From Candidatus Magnetominusculus dajiuhuensis (GTDB lineage: Bacteria; Nitrospirota; Thermodesulfovibrionia; Thermodesulfovibrionales; Magnetobacteriaceae): DNA of 60,814 nt. Position 1 is the first letter of the stretch. Every line of letters begins with the position of its first letter. The stretch covers positions 186,402 through 247,215 of the forward strand of contig JADFXP010000002.1 of assembly GCA_015233465.1 (NCBI GenBank), in the 5' to 3' direction. The translations under genes were made by a program, and so were the position numbers. A model generated the notes under the pieces. That model saw only the letters and a program-made list of their open reading frames with translations. It made no database searches and was not told the DNA's origin. Shown here in pieces: positions 35,224 through 44,702 of this stretch.

Positions 35224-35225
35224 TT

Positions 35226-35843
35226 TTAACTCCTAATCAAAAGATAACCCTTCATAAATCCAACTGGATCGCCGGGTAATGTCTTAATAACAGATAATGG
35301 CAGTCCATCTATACAATCCTCAAGTGTCCTTGCAGGGTTTGTAAATCCATAACTTAATACACTGTCTATTGGTTTAGAAATAGCGGATGTAACGGTATTT
35401 TTTGACAGTAAATGATCATAAACCAATATCTCAGCACCGGGCTTCATAACTCTGACAATCTCAGTCATTGCTGCCTTAGGGTCAAATACTACAGTTAAAA
35501 ATAAACTCAATACAGCCTTATCAAAGGTTGCATCTTTATATTCCATTTTTTCTGCATCCATCTTGACGAAATTGATTTTTCTATTTGGAGACAGCGCCTT
35601 GAGCTTTACCTTGCCAATTCCAAGCATCACGTCGCTTATATCTATGCCTTCTACCTCAACATCTTCTGGTATAAATGGAAGGTCATGTCCAGTTCCAACC
35701 CCTGGAATTAGAACTTTATCTCCTGCTTTGAAATTGAGCATACCAATTGCCTTTTTCCTAAATGTGCGAAGTGGTAACATCAGAGCTGGATAAAATATCG
35801 GAATAAACGTGTTAAAAGACATCACTTTAATGAGATTTTTCAT
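35226..35843 (-). CDS. Class I SAM-dependent methyltransferase, PmtA/UbiE-like
   Basis: A 205-aa protein with motif I VLIPGVGTGHDLP, acidic motif GIDISDVML, and later motifs LSLFLTVV and MKPGAEILVYDHL. The IPGVGTG variant and C-terminal pattern resemble bacterial phosphatidylethanolamine N-methyltransferases and quinone methyltransferases. The substrate is not certain. Its stop is 2 bases before the TTG start of the nucleotide-sugar dehydrogenase. glgB lies 12 bases upstream. Confidence 0.75.
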   Translation of the reverse strand: MKNLIKVMSFNTFIPIFYPALMLPLRTFRKKAIGMLNFKAGDKVLIPGVGTGHDLPFIPEDVEVEGIDISDVMLGIGKVKLKALSPNRKINFVKMDAEKMEYKDATFDKAVLSLFLTVVFDPKAAMTEIVRVMKPGAEILVYDHLLSKNTVTSAISKPIDSVLSYGFTNPARTLEDCIDGLPLSVIKTLPGDPVGFMKGYLLIRS

Positions 35844-35855
35844 AATTAAGTTCTC

Positions 35856-38162
35856 CTATTCTGATAGTTGTTGATTATTAGCTAGTTTAAAGAAAACTGC
35901 TCCCAGCGGAGGCAGGTTGAGATTTAGTGAATGAGGCCTTCCCTGCCACCAAATTGAGTCAGAATGAAATCCGCCCCAATTGCCTACATTGCTTCCCCAG
36001 TATACTTCAGAATCACTATTTAATATCTCTTGATAAAATCCCTCATATGGTACTCCAATTCTATAGTTTTGTCTAGGCGTTGGAGTAAAATTGAATACGC
36101 ATAATATATAATTCATGTGATCTTTTGCCTTTCTTATAAAGGCTATTGTGCCGCTTGAATAGTCAGTAAAATCTATCCATTCAAACCCTTCATAACTAAA
36201 ATCTACTTCATATAATGCTGGTTCACTACAGTATAATCTATTTAATTCCTTTACCCAGCGCTGCAATTTCTGGTGAGGCTCATATTGAGTTAAATGCCAG
36301 TCAAGGCTTTGAGTTGAAACCCATTCACTATATTGAGCAAACTCTCCGCCCATAAACATAAGTTTTTTACCGGGCTGAGCATACATGTATGCGTAAAGAA
36401 GTCTAAGATTTGCAAACTTCTGCCAATTATCCCCTGGCATCTTATTAATCATTGAACACTTACCGTAAACCACCTCATCATGTGAAAATACATTTACGAA
36501 ATTTTCAGTAAATGCGTATAACAGAGCAAATGTCAGATTGTTATGATGAAATTTTCTGTAAATAGGGTCTTTGCTGAAATAATTTAATATGTCATGCATC
36601 CATCCCATATTCCATTTCATTGAAAAACCTAGACCGCCAATATAGGTTGGACGTGAGACCATTGCCCATGACGTAGATTCCTCAGCAATGGTTAATACAC
36701 CAGGATGATAACTGTGCACCACCTCATTAAACCATTTTAAAAATGCCACAGCCTCAAGATTTTCATTCCCGCCGTATTGATTTGGAATCCAGTCGCCGGG
36801 TTTTTTTGAATAATCCAAATAAAGCATTGATGCAACCGCATCCACTCTAAGACCGTCTAGATGATACTTATCCAGCCAAAAAAGTGCATTTGATATAAGA
36901 AAATTGGCAACCTCTTTTCTTCCGTAATTAAATATCAATGTTCCCCAGTCACGATGCTCGCCGCGTCTTGGGTCTTCATGCTCATAAAGGGCAGTGCCGT
37001 CAAAATGCGCCAGTCCATGACCATCTTTTGGAAAATGCGCAGGCACCCAGTCCATAATTATTCCTATCCCTTCCTGATGACAGCGGTCTACAAAGTACAT
37101 AAAATCATCAGGTGTTCCAAATCTGCTTGTACATGCAAAATAACCCAGTACCTGATACCCCCAAGATTCATCTAAAGGGTGCTCGCTTACTGGCATTAAT
37201 TGAATATGCGTATACCCAAGATCTTTAATATATGGCAGAAGATCTGAAGCCATCTCTCTATATGTCATAAAACGATTACCTTCTTCAGGAATACGTTTCC
37301 ACGAACCAAGATGCACTTCATACATTGAGAGTGGTGATGAAAGCCAGTCTTTTTCCTTTCTTGCATTCATCCATTTTTCATCTTGCCAAGCATATTTATT
37401 TATGTCATATACAACTGATGCACTCTTAGGTCTTAATTCAGAGAAAAACCCGTATGGGTCAGATTTTTCTACAGTATAATCTTTATATTTTGCCCTTACC
37501 TCAAATTTATAAATAGTGCCGTGCTTTAGCCCTGGTACAAACAACTCCCATATCCCAGAATTACCAAGTATCCGCATCATATGAGTGCGGCTGTCCCAGT
37601 TATTGAAATCTCCCTTAACGCTGACCCTCATTGCATTTGGAGCCCAGATTGCAAAATGTACTCCATCTATATTATTTATGGTCGTTACATGCGCGCCGAG
37701 TTTCTCGTATTTTTTATAATGTGTGCCTTCACCCATTAGATGCAGGTCGAATTCAGTAAGAACAGGGTTAAAACAATATGGATCATAAAATATTTCTTCA
37801 GTTCCATCATTCTTATTTATTTTGAGTTTATAAGGAAAGGCTGTGGTTGTATCTTTAAATACTGCTTCAAAGAAACCCTCTTTTCGGGTCATTACCATTG
37901 GATATTCATTTTCAGGCGTTTTTTTATCAGTTGTTGACTCTTTCGCAGCTTTTTTTGATATTTCTTTTTTTATAGTCTCATTAATTGGTTTTGTTTCATT
38001 TTTTCGTAAATCAATAACAGTTACATCTTTTGCGTTAGGCTGAAATGTGCGTATTGTTATTGCTTCTTTGTCATTTACTGTCACATTATGAGGCCCAAGC
38101 ACATCAAATGGGTTTGAATGTGATGAGTTTATTATCAAGTTTATCTTTTCGGTTAATTCCAT
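35856..38162 (-). CDS. glgB: 1,4-alpha-glucan branching enzyme
   Basis: A 768-aa GH13 glycogen branching enzyme that makes alpha-1,6 branches. The N-terminal CBM48-type modules include [20 protein letters not shown]. The barrel shows catalytic Asp in [15 protein letters not shown], Glu in AEESTSW and Asp in FSHDEVV. Residues about 54-88 form a Lys/Thr/Glu-rich insert in the first module that is unusual for the family. GGAG-like ribosome site precedes the ATG. It heads the run glgB-methyltransferase-dehydrogenase on the minus strand. Confidence 0.95.
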   Translation of the reverse strand: MELTEKINLIINSSHSNPFDVLGPHNVTVNDKEAITIRTFQPNAKDVTVIDLRKNETKPINETIKKEISKKAAKESTTDKKTPENEYPMVMTRKEGFFEAVFKDTTTAFPYKLKINKNDGTEEIFYDPYCFNPVLTEFDLHLMGEGTHYKKYEKLGAHVTTINNIDGVHFAIWAPNAMRVSVKGDFNNWDSRTHMMRILGNSGIWELFVPGLKHGTIYKFEVRAKYKDYTVEKSDPYGFFSELRPKSASVVYDINKYAWQDEKWMNARKEKDWLSSPLSMYEVHLGSWKRIPEEGNRFMTYREMASDLLPYIKDLGYTHIQLMPVSEHPLDESWGYQVLGYFACTSRFGTPDDFMYFVDRCHQEGIGIIMDWVPAHFPKDGHGLAHFDGTALYEHEDPRRGEHRDWGTLIFNYGRKEVANFLISNALFWLDKYHLDGLRVDAVASMLYLDYSKKPGDWIPNQYGGNENLEAVAFLKWFNEVVHSYHPGVLTIAEESTSWAMVSRPTYIGGLGFSMKWNMGWMHDILNYFSKDPIYRKFHHNNLTFALLYAFTENFVNVFSHDEVVYGKCSMINKMPGDNWQKFANLRLLYAYMYAQPGKKLMFMGGEFAQYSEWVSTQSLDWHLTQYEPHQKLQRWVKELNRLYCSEPALYEVDFSYEGFEWIDFTDYSSGTIAFIRKAKDHMNYILCVFNFTPTPRQNYRIGVPYEGFYQEILNSDSEVYWGSNVGNWGGFHSDSIWWQGRPHSLNLNLPPLGAVFFKLANNQQLSE

Positions 38163-38363
38163 AAAAATCTCTCCTGAGTATTAAAAAAACGTTTTATTTT
38201 AAGATACTAGTAACTTTGCCGCACTGCGCACAGAGTTTACACCATCAATCTTTTTCTATTTTAGAATATTAGCTTAAAAAGGTCTAATATGTCAATCCAT
38301 CTTTTGTTTTGTGTCTTATGATATAATAATAAATTAAAAAAGATTCATAATCAAAGGTATAAT

Positions 38364-39434
38364 TTGAAGATAAAACTAATAGACCGCTATATATATAAAG
38401 ACCTGTTTATATCATTTATGTTGATCCTTGCTGCATTAAACATGGTGGTGATGATGGAAAGGGTCTTAAAATTAAGCAGGCTGCTTGCGAATATGGGAGC
38501 AACGTTGTCTGATTTTTTGAAATTGATAGTTTATATTCAGCCTCAATTGCTGCTTTTAACCTTACCGCTTTCATGTATGATAGCAATAATAATCACATAT
38601 TCAAGGTTAAGTACAGATAATGAGATAATTATATTTAGGGTAACAGGGATGTCACTTCTGCAGATAGCGACTCCTGCCATTATGTTTGGCTTAATATGTT
38701 TTATAATCGGTTTTGCAACGAGTTTTTATTTATCACCGCTTGGCAGCAGGGCATTTAGGGAGAAATTTACACAGATATTTACACAAAAAGCCCCAATTGC
38801 GATTAATCAGGGGATGTTTTATACGTTTTTTGAGAATATGGTCATATTTGTTGGTGAAAAACCTTCAAAAAATGATTTGAAAAATATCTTTATCTATGAT
38901 AACCGCAGGACAAATGACCCATGGATAATCTATGCCTCAAGCGGTGAAGTAGCATTTTATGAAGATTTAAAGGCAGGGTTTATACTTAGAAACGGGCGAG
39001 TCTTTTTCTCTAAGGATAATTCTTCAACTACCTTGACCTTTGCGAAATATATTATTTCAATAAATTTGAAACAGCCGATGGATATTAAAAATAATGAATT
39101 AATGCCCTTTGAACTTCTAAAAAAATCAGAGAAATTGAGCGGTTTTGAGAAAAATTCAACGTTACTTGAATTCCATAGAAGGCTGACCTTTCCATTTACA
39201 ATACTTGCCCTTATGCTTATAGCCGTACCGCTTGCAATAATAAGTTCACGTTCAGGGAAGATGGCTGGGGCAGGGATTGGGCTAATAGTTTATATAATAT
39301 ACTACGGGCTGCTGCTTTATCTGGAGGGTCTGTCTGAGTCTGGCAGTGTTTCAAATTATATGAGCGGATGGATGCCGGTTGTTATTTTGATATTGGTATG
39401 TTTCTATGTGTTTAATAAAGAGGCGAGGTCATGA
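38364..39434 (+). CDS. lptF: LPS export permease LptF
   Basis: A 356-aa YjgP/YjgQ family protein: N-terminal helices (IDRYIYKDLFISFMLILAAL), a periplasmic jellyroll-like middle and three C-terminal helices. With LptG it forms the membrane part of the LptB2FG transporter that extracts lipopolysaccharide from the inner membrane. The start is TTG preceded by AAAGG. The gene overlaps lptG by 4 bases. It marks the organism as an LPS-bearing diderm. Confidence 0.93.
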   Translation: MKIKLIDRYIYKDLFISFMLILAALNMVVMMERVLKLSRLLANMGATLSDFLKLIVYIQPQLLLLTLPLSCMIAIIITYSRLSTDNEIIIFRVTGMSLLQIATPAIMFGLICFIIGFATSFYLSPLGSRAFREKFTQIFTQKAPIAINQGMFYTFFENMVIFVGEKPSKNDLKNIFIYDNRRTNDPWIIYASSGEVAFYEDLKAGFILRNGRVFFSKDNSSTTLTFAKYIISINLKQPMDIKNNELMPFELLKKSEKLSGFEKNSTLLEFHRRLTFPFTILALMLIAVPLAIISSRSGKMAGAGIGLIVYIIYYGLLLYLEGLSESGSVSNYMSGWMPVVILILVCFYVFNKEARS

Positions 39435-40495
39435 ATATAATTGTCAAAAATTATGTCAATGAATTTATATATGTATTTATTGTTGCAACTCTAAGTTTAT
39501 CAGTAATCTTTGGGGCATTTGAGATGATAGGAGGGATAGATCGCCTTTTAAATGGAGGGGCGAGTATAATAGATATTTTTCTTTATTGGTTTTATATTAG
39601 TCCAAAAGATACATATTATATTATTCCAATGAGTTCTCTACTATGCGTGATGTTTGTATTTGGACGTGCTGCAAAAGACCTGGAACTTGTGGTAATAAAG
39701 AGTATCGGAGGTGGAATTAAAAGGCTTTTTGCTCCGTTTATTTTGATTGGAGTGGTTATTGCGATAATGAATTTTTTGATTGGCGAGTTTATCTCTGCTC
39801 CACTTATACAAAAGGCCCATGACCTCAGGCATAAGATTATCTATAAAACCGAAAGGGATATGTTTAAGACTGATGATGTTTGGTTAAAGGGTGAAAAGGG
39901 AGCTATAATTCATGCTAAGATTTATCTTCCAAATGAAGGGATTTTAAAAAATATTTCAATTTATAAGGTAAGGGATAACAACTTTTCAGAGATAATAGAG
40001 GCAAAGTCTTGTATCTGGTGTGGTTCAAAATGGATTCTGCACGATGTAAAGAGATATAATATGGAGGATTCAACTCAAGTAGAGTTACAGGAACTTGTGT
40101 TTGACGGGTTGAGATCTCCTAAGATATATAATGAGCGAGAGCTTGTGCCTGATGAGATGTCTTTTAGCGCTCTTTATAAGTATTTTCAAGTACTTAAAGC
40201 TACAGGATATAATAATCAAAAGATTATAGTAGATTTATTTGCAAAGATTTCATATCCGCTTACGAGTTTTTTTACACTGTTACTTGGTATTGCGATTTCC
40301 ACTGGCAGGCACAGGGGAGGGGGGCTTGTTAATATTGGGATAGCTGTGTTTATTGGTTTGGTATATTGGTTTGCTTATACAATGTCGCTTTCTTTGGGAT
40401 ACTCTGGGATTGCGCATCCTATGATTGCGGCATGGACTGTGCCAGCTTGTTTGGGGGGGTTGAGTATATATGGGTACTATAAGATTCCAGAGTAA
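39431..40495 (+). CDS. lptG: LPS export permease LptG
   Basis: A 354-aa partner of LptF with the same layout (six hydrophobic helices, beta-rich periplasmic middle). The N-terminus NIIVKNYVNEFIYVFIVATL and the C-terminal SYPLTSFFTLLLGIAIS are family-like. The ATG overlaps the stop of lptF (ATGA), so the two are coupled and likely made in equal amounts. Confidence 0.92.
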   Translation: MNIIVKNYVNEFIYVFIVATLSLSVIFGAFEMIGGIDRLLNGGASIIDIFLYWFYISPKDTYYIIPMSSLLCVMFVFGRAAKDLELVVIKSIGGGIKRLFAPFILIGVVIAIMNFLIGEFISAPLIQKAHDLRHKIIYKTERDMFKTDDVWLKGEKGAIIHAKIYLPNEGILKNISIYKVRDNNFSEIIEAKSCIWCGSKWILHDVKRYNMEDSTQVELQELVFDGLRSPKIYNERELVPDEMSFSALYKYFQVLKATGYNNQKIIVDLFAKISYPLTSFFTLLLGIAISTGRHRGGGLVNIGIAVFIGLVYWFAYTMSLSLGYSGIAHPMIAAWTVPACLGGLSIYGYYKIPE

Positions 40496-40601
40496 ATTAT
40501 TTTTTAAATTATTTTTTGGGGTATTTCAAAAATTATATTAAATCATGTAAAATATAAAACGTCACTTTTATCTTATTTAATGAAGGAAGGTGTTAATAAA
40601 A

Positions 40602-41840
40602 ATGGGTTATGTTGAAGGATTAAAGTGCAGGGAATGCGGCAGGCAGTATAAGATAGATCCTATATATGTATGTGAATTTTGTTTTGGACCACTTGAAGTT
40701 GTTTATAATTATGATGAGATAAAAAAGGCATTAAATAAAGAAGTAATACTTTCAAGGCCTAAAAATCTATGGAGATATAGAGAGCTTCTTCCAATTGACG
40801 GTGCTCCACAGGTAGGACTTCATTCTGGATTTACGCCATTAGTAGAGGCGCGTAATTTAGCCAGTGTACTTAAAGTCAAAAAATTATATATAAAAGACGA
40901 TACAGTTGTGCATCCAACCCTATCATTTAAAGACAGGGTTGTAGCAGTAGCCCTGACAAAGGCAAAGGAGTTTGGGTTTGATACAGTAGCTTGTGCCTCA
41001 ACTGGGAATTTAGCGCATTCAGTATCTGCTCATGGAGCTGAGGCTGGGCTGAAGCGTTTTATATTTATACCTGCTTCCCTTGAAGCAAGCAAGATTATAG
41101 CCTCCCTTGTTTATGAGCCTAATCTCATTGCTGTAGATGGTAATTATGATGATGTAAACAGGCTTTGCAGCGAGATTGCAAATAAATATAAATGGGCGTT
41201 TGTAAATATAAATATCAGGCCATTTTATGCAGAGGGTTCTAAGACCTTGGGGTTTGAGATAATAGAGCAGCTTGGATTTAAGGCACCAGATAATGTAGTA
41301 GTGCCATGTGCAAGCGGATCGCTGCTTACAAAGGTATGGAAGTCTTTTAAGGAATTTCATGATATTGGGATAATTGATGACCTGCATACAAAGGTATTTG
41401 CAGCGCAGGCAAAGGGTTGTAATCCGATAGTCACTGCTATAAAAAGTGATTCTGATATTATCAAGCCAATAAAACCTGATACAGTTGCAAAATCTCTAGC
41501 AATAGGGAATCCTGCGGATGGTTATTATGCCCTTAAGGTAACAAGAGAGACAAAGGGGTATGGTGAGGATGTCACTGATGCTGAGATAATTGACGGCATA
41601 AAACTGCTTGCAAGGACTGAGGGTATATTTGCTGAAACAGCAGGCGGCGTTACGGTTGCTGTGACAAAAAAATTGATTGAACAAGGCGTTATTGGAGCAG
41701 ATGAGACAACTGTCATATGCGTAACAGGAAACGGTTTAAAGACACAAGAGGCTCTTGCCGGGCATACGCAGTTACCGTATCACATAAAACCTAAATTTGA
41801 TTCATTTGAAGAGGTTCTGGCAAAGATAAATAAAAAATAG
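40602..41840 (+). CDS. thrC: Threonine synthase-like PLP enzyme with N-terminal zinc ribbon
   Basis: A 412-aa fold-type II PLP protein. An N-terminal CRECGRQYK...CEFC zinc ribbon precedes the core; the PLP lysine lies in PTLSFKDRV, with ASTGNLAHS and later CASGS/TGNGLKT. Threonine synthase turns O-phosphohomoserine into threonine. A second ThrC lies 1.1 kb downstream, so one of them may use another nucleophile. ATG 40602 is chosen (AAGGAAGG about 10 bases upstream); a GTG four codons earlier is possible. It is followed by ThiS/MoaD-like and NIL-domain genes. Confidence 0.88.
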   Translation: MGYVEGLKCRECGRQYKIDPIYVCEFCFGPLEVVYNYDEIKKALNKEVILSRPKNLWRYRELLPIDGAPQVGLHSGFTPLVEARNLASVLKVKKLYIKDDTVVHPTLSFKDRVVAVALTKAKEFGFDTVACASTGNLAHSVSAHGAEAGLKRFIFIPASLEASKIIASLVYEPNLIAVDGNYDDVNRLCSEIANKYKWAFVNINIRPFYAEGSKTLGFEIIEQLGFKAPDNVVVPCASGSLLTKVWKSFKEFHDIGIIDDLHTKVFAAQAKGCNPIVTAIKSDSDIIKPIKPDTVAKSLAIGNPADGYYALKVTRETKGYGEDVTDAEIIDGIKLLARTEGIFAETAGGVTVAVTKKLIEQGVIGADETTVICVTGNGLKTQEALAGHTQLPYHIKPKFDSFEEVLAKINKK

Positions 41841-41876
41841 TTAATAGATATTTGCATAACAGAAAGGAGAACAATT

Positions 41877-42155
41877 ATGGCAGTGGTAAAAGTAAGAATC
41901 CCTACTCCGTTACAGAGTTTGACAAAGGGATTAGAAGAGGTAGAGGCAGAAGGGTCAACCATTATAGATTTGATACATAATCTTGATTCAAAATATCCTG
42001 GAATTGCAGAAAGAGTCTCTGAGAAAGACAAGATTAGAAGGTTTGTAAATTTCTATGTAAATGATGAAGACATAAGATTCAAAAAAGGTGAACTAACCGA
42101 GCTAAAAGATGGAGATCAGATTTCCATAGTCCCAGCGATTGCTGGGGGGGTGTAA
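41877..42155 (+). CDS. ThiS/MoaD-family sulfur carrier with an extra C-terminal Val
   Basis: A 92-aa ubiquitin-like protein: AVVKVRIPTPLQSLTKGLEE, VNFYVNDEDIRFKKGE, LKDGDQISIVPAIAGGV. The fold and the terminal AGG are typical of MoaD/ThiS/CysO proteins, which are thiocarboxylated at the final Gly. Here one Val follows the GG, so activation should need trimming. The chain lies between a ThrC-like enzyme and a NIL-domain protein. AAAGGAG precedes the ATG. Transfer of sulfur to an amino-acid precursor is the likely role by analogy with CysO/HcyS. Confidence 0.85.
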   Translation: MAVVKVRIPTPLQSLTKGLEEVEAEGSTIIDLIHNLDSKYPGIAERVSEKDKIRRFVNFYVNDEDIRFKKGELTELKDGDQISIVPAIAGGV

Positions 42156-42156
42156 G

Positions 42157-42393
42157 ATGAGCAGACGAGTTAAGCTTACGTTTCCGCAGGATTTAATTCA
42201 AGAGCCAGTTATATTTACAATGGCGAGAGAATTCAATGTAGTTCCTAACATTAGACGCGCGAGGATTACAGAGAGTATTGGTGAGATGATACTTGAGATT
42301 GAAGGCGCTGATGATGATATTGAGGCAGGCATCAAGTATCTTGTTGATCATAGGGTAGATGTTGAACCAGTTGTTGGAGATGTTCTAGAATAA
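42157..42393 (+). CDS. NIL-domain protein
   Basis: A 78-aa protein starting MSRRVKLTFPQDLIQEPV and ending HRVDVEPVVGDVLE, matching the NIL domain, a ferredoxin-like fold also found at the C-terminus of methionine importer ATPases and in proteins needed for homocysteine synthesis. The ATG is 1 base after the sulfur-carrier stop. Start at 42157 is chosen over an in-frame TTG that would overlap the previous gene. Its place in the cluster suggests a link to sulfur amino-acid metabolism. Confidence 0.82.
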   Translation: MSRRVKLTFPQDLIQEPVIFTMAREFNVVPNIRRARITESIGEMILEIEGADDDIEAGIKYLVDHRVDVEPVVGDVLE

Positions 42394-42457
42394 TTTATTT
42401 ATGCTTACCCTAAGACTAATGGGAAGCTGTTATGAATATGGGGGAATGAAGGTTATT

Positions 42458-42913
42458 ATGAAGAATATTAGAAGGATTATATTAAGTTTGTTTTTGGCAG
42501 GAACTTTATTGAACTTAATATCTTGTGAAGCTATTATTAAACAAGATGTTGACGTTGCTATGATAGAGGTTAATAAAAATTTAAATGAAGATGTCACAAA
42601 GATTAGAGAAGATTTTAAGAAAGATGTATATAAGATCAAAGATGATTATGAGATAGTTAGAAAGAAGAATGAGGCAGATCTAAAGTCACAGTATGAGAAA
42701 GATTTAAAAAAGGTAGAGGTTGATTTAAAGAATAAGTTTGAGAGAGAGAAAAGAAGGATTAAGGCTAATTTAAAGAAAAAGTACGAAAATGAAAAGAAAA
42801 AGATAGAGGCAGATTTAAAGAACAAGTATGAGCAAGATATAAAAAAGATTGAGGCTGATCTGAAAAATAAGTATGAGAAAGGTACGATTGAGCCTGATTC
42901 AAAAAAGAAATAG
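42458..42913 (+). CDS. Lipoprotein with five 15-residue coiled-coil repeats
   Basis: A 151-aa protein with signal IRRIILSLFLAGTLLNLISC; the lipobox LISC gives an acylated Cys. After a short linker (VAMIEVNKNLNEDV) come five tandem 15-residue repeats of the form KKIEADLKNKYE, at 42662-42886, strongly charged and helical. It resembles Lpp-like or tail-fibre-like coiled coils on the inner side of the outer membrane. Start MKNIRR is chosen for its signal peptide; AAGG lies 5 bases upstream. No pathway function is visible. Confidence 0.7.
   Translation: MKNIRRIILSLFLAGTLLNLISCEAIIKQDVDVAMIEVNKNLNEDVTKIREDFKKDVYKIKDDYEIVRKKNEADLKSQYEKDLKKVEVDLKNKFEREKRRIKANLKKKYENEKKKIEADLKNKYEQDIKKIEADLKNKYEKGTIEPDSKKK
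42662..42886 (+). repeat. Five tandem 45-bp units coding 15-residue coiled-coil repeats
   Basis: The units begin KKNEADL, KKVEVDL, RRIKANL, KKIEADL and KKIEADL, each 15 residues long, the last two nearly identical in sequence. This points to recent duplication at the 3' end. Confidence 0.75.
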
Positions 42914-42935
42914 ATAATCTATTAAATAATGAACG

Positions 42936-42959
42936 TAGGGGCTGGGCTTGTCCCTGTCC
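42936..42959 (+). repeat. Dispersed element family C, copy 2
   Basis: It contains GGGCTGGGCTTGTCCCTG, whose reverse complement occurs at 12564-12587 (18 identical bases). It sits just before the second thrC. Confidence 0.55.
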
Positions 42960-42977
42960 TAATAATAGTATGGAGGC

Positions 42978-44072
42978 ATGATGAATAAGGAAGCGGGTAA
43001 CGGTGGACGAATGTGGAATGGTTTGATAAATCACTACAGGAGTCTCCTTGATGTTACAGATAAAACCCCTGTAATCACACTAAATGAAGGCAATACCCCT
43101 CTTATCCCATCAGTGAATCTATGCAAGAAAATAGGATTTAACGGACGTATTTTATTTAAATTTGAAGGTGCTAATCCAACAGGCTCATTTAAAGACCGCG
43201 GTATGACAATGGCTATCTCTAAGGCAGTAGAAGAGGGAGCACGCGCCGTCATATGCGCGTCCACCGGTAACACCTCTGCATCCGCTGCAGCATTTGCAGC
43301 AAGGGCAGGTATAAAGGCGATCGTCCTAATCCCAGACGGCAAGATTGCAATTGGCAAACTCGTACAAGCCCTGATTCATGGCGCAGTGATACTACAGGTA
43401 GCCGGAAGTTTTGATGATGCCTTGGCAGTTGTAAAGACCGTTGTTGCGAAATATCCAATAACATTAGTTAATTCCATAAACCCATATAGAATAGAAGGCC
43501 AAAAGACAGGCGCATTTGAGGTCTGTGACCAGCTTAACGATGTGCCAGATTATCACATCCTCCCAGTTGGAAACGCAGGGAATATCACTGCCTATTGGAA
43601 GGGATATAATCAATATAAGGCAATCGGCAAGATAGATAAACTCCCAAAGATGATAGGCTTTCAGGCAGCAGGGGCAGCTCCGATTGTGCTAGGTCATCGT
43701 GTGGATAAGCCAGAGACATTAGCTACAGCGATAAGAATTGGAAATCCAGCAAATTGGAAAAATGCCGAGGCAGCTAGCCATGATTCAGGCGGAGTGATTA
43801 ATATGGTAACAGACGAAGAGATCCTAAACGCCTACAGCATGATTGCTTCCACTGAAGGAATATTCTGCGAACCAGCATCTGCTGCAACACTAGCTGGACT
43901 GCTTAAATTACATAAAGATAAATATTTTAAAGATAACAGCACAATAGTCTGCACACTTACAGGTAACGGTCTAAAAGACCCTGACACAGTCTTTAAACTG
44001 CCTAATTCACCTATTAAAGTTAAGGCTGAATTCGATGCGGTTAAAAGTCATATTGAGGCGATACTGGCTTAA
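42978..44072 (+). CDS. thrC: Threonine synthase, second homologue
   Basis: A 364-aa PLP enzyme of the standard compact ThrC type: MWNGLINHYRSLLDV, TLNEGNTPLIP, PTGSFKDRGMTMAISKA with the PLP lysine, CASTGNTSASAAAFAARAG and GNAGNITAYWKG. It converts O-phosphohomoserine to threonine. It differs strongly from the zinc-ribbon ThrC at 40602. The start is uncertain: two ATGs at 42978/42981 follow GGAGG closely, while ATG 43011 opens the conserved part. GC is slightly higher than its neighbours (many GCA/GCG codons). Confidence 0.93.
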   Translation: MMNKEAGNGGRMWNGLINHYRSLLDVTDKTPVITLNEGNTPLIPSVNLCKKIGFNGRILFKFEGANPTGSFKDRGMTMAISKAVEEGARAVICASTGNTSASAAAFAARAGIKAIVLIPDGKIAIGKLVQALIHGAVILQVAGSFDDALAVVKTVVAKYPITLVNSINPYRIEGQKTGAFEVCDQLNDVPDYHILPVGNAGNITAYWKGYNQYKAIGKIDKLPKMIGFQAAGAAPIVLGHRVDKPETLATAIRIGNPANWKNAEAASHDSGGVINMVTDEEILNAYSMIASTEGIFCEPASAATLAGLLKLHKDKYFKDNSTIVCTLTGNGLKDPDTVFKLPNSPIKVKAEFDAVKSHIEAILA

Positions 44073-44087
44073 AAAACCAAAACCTTT

Positions 44088-44148
44088 AAGGGCTCTGCCC
44101 TTAAAAATCCCGCAAGGGAACTCGTTCCCTTGACCCATTAATAAAAGA
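44088..44148 (+). repeat. Dispersed element family B, copy 2
   Basis: It reads AAGGGCTCTGCCCTTAAAAA, TCCCGCAAGGGAACTCG then TTCCCTTGACCCATTAATAAA; two hairpins. It is the best match to the copy at 15805-15863 and lies 6 bases before hicB. Confidence 0.65.
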
Positions 44149-44153
44149 GAAAA

Positions 44154-44363
44154 ATGTCCAGAGAATATACGGTAATCATAGAACAAGATGAAGATGGATA
44201 TTTTGTAGCAGATGTGCCAGAACTTAAAGGCTGTCATACTCAGGCTAAATCACTTGACACGTTGCTTGAAAGAATTAAAGAGGTAATCCAACTTTGTCTT
44301 GAAACACAAGAAATACAAACTCCATCAACCCATCTAATAGGAATTCAAAGAGTTACAGTATGA
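44154..44363 (+). CDS. hicB: HicB-type antitoxin (second system)
   Basis: A 69-aa HicB-fold protein: REYTVIIEQDEDGYFVADVP, ELKGCHTQAKSLDTLLERI. The UPF0150-type fold and GCHTQA element are characteristic. Its stop overlaps the hicA start by 4 bases. No ribosome site is obvious; a family-B element lies 5 bases upstream and may influence expression. Confidence 0.9.
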   Translation: MSREYTVIIEQDEDGYFVADVPELKGCHTQAKSLDTLLERIKEVIQLCLETQEIQTPSTHLIGIQRVTV

Positions 44364-44590
44364 CCAAACTTCCTGCTCTAACAGGAAAAGAGTTGATATA
44401 TTTCCTTCAAAAAATGGGATTTTATGTTGTAAGACAACGAGGAAGTCATATAATCTTACAACATAATGACAAACGCTCAACTGTCATCCCCATTCATTCT
44501 GGTGAATCAATAGGTCAAGGTTTTCTTTCTAAGATATTAAGAGATATTGAGATGACTAAAGATGAATTTATTGCCTTTGTTAATAAATAA
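44360..44590 (+). CDS. hicA: HicA-type mRNA interferase toxin (second system)
   Basis: A 76-aa HicA protein: ALTGKELIYFLQKMGFYVVR, catalytic RGSHIIL with His, TVIPIHSGESIGQGFLSKIL and DIEMTKDEFIAF. Complete and overlapping its antitoxin by 4 bases. It is not closely similar to the HicA at 33375 beyond the family motifs. Confidence 0.9.
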   Translation: MTKLPALTGKELIYFLQKMGFYVVRQRGSHIILQHNDKRSTVIPIHSGESIGQGFLSKILRDIEMTKDEFIAFVNK

Positions 44591-44702
44591 CCAAATTTAT
44601 GCTTGAGGTAAAGATATGGGTTGTACTTTTATTAGTTGTAGTAATCTAGTACACACTAATAATTAATGTATATTAAATTGTGATAAAAATGAAAATTACT
44701 GT

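Noticed and set aside
44609..44659. 16-codon hydrophobic ORF MLEVKIWVVLL...
   Set aside because: Too short, no ribosome site and no context; likely chance in AT-rich DNA.
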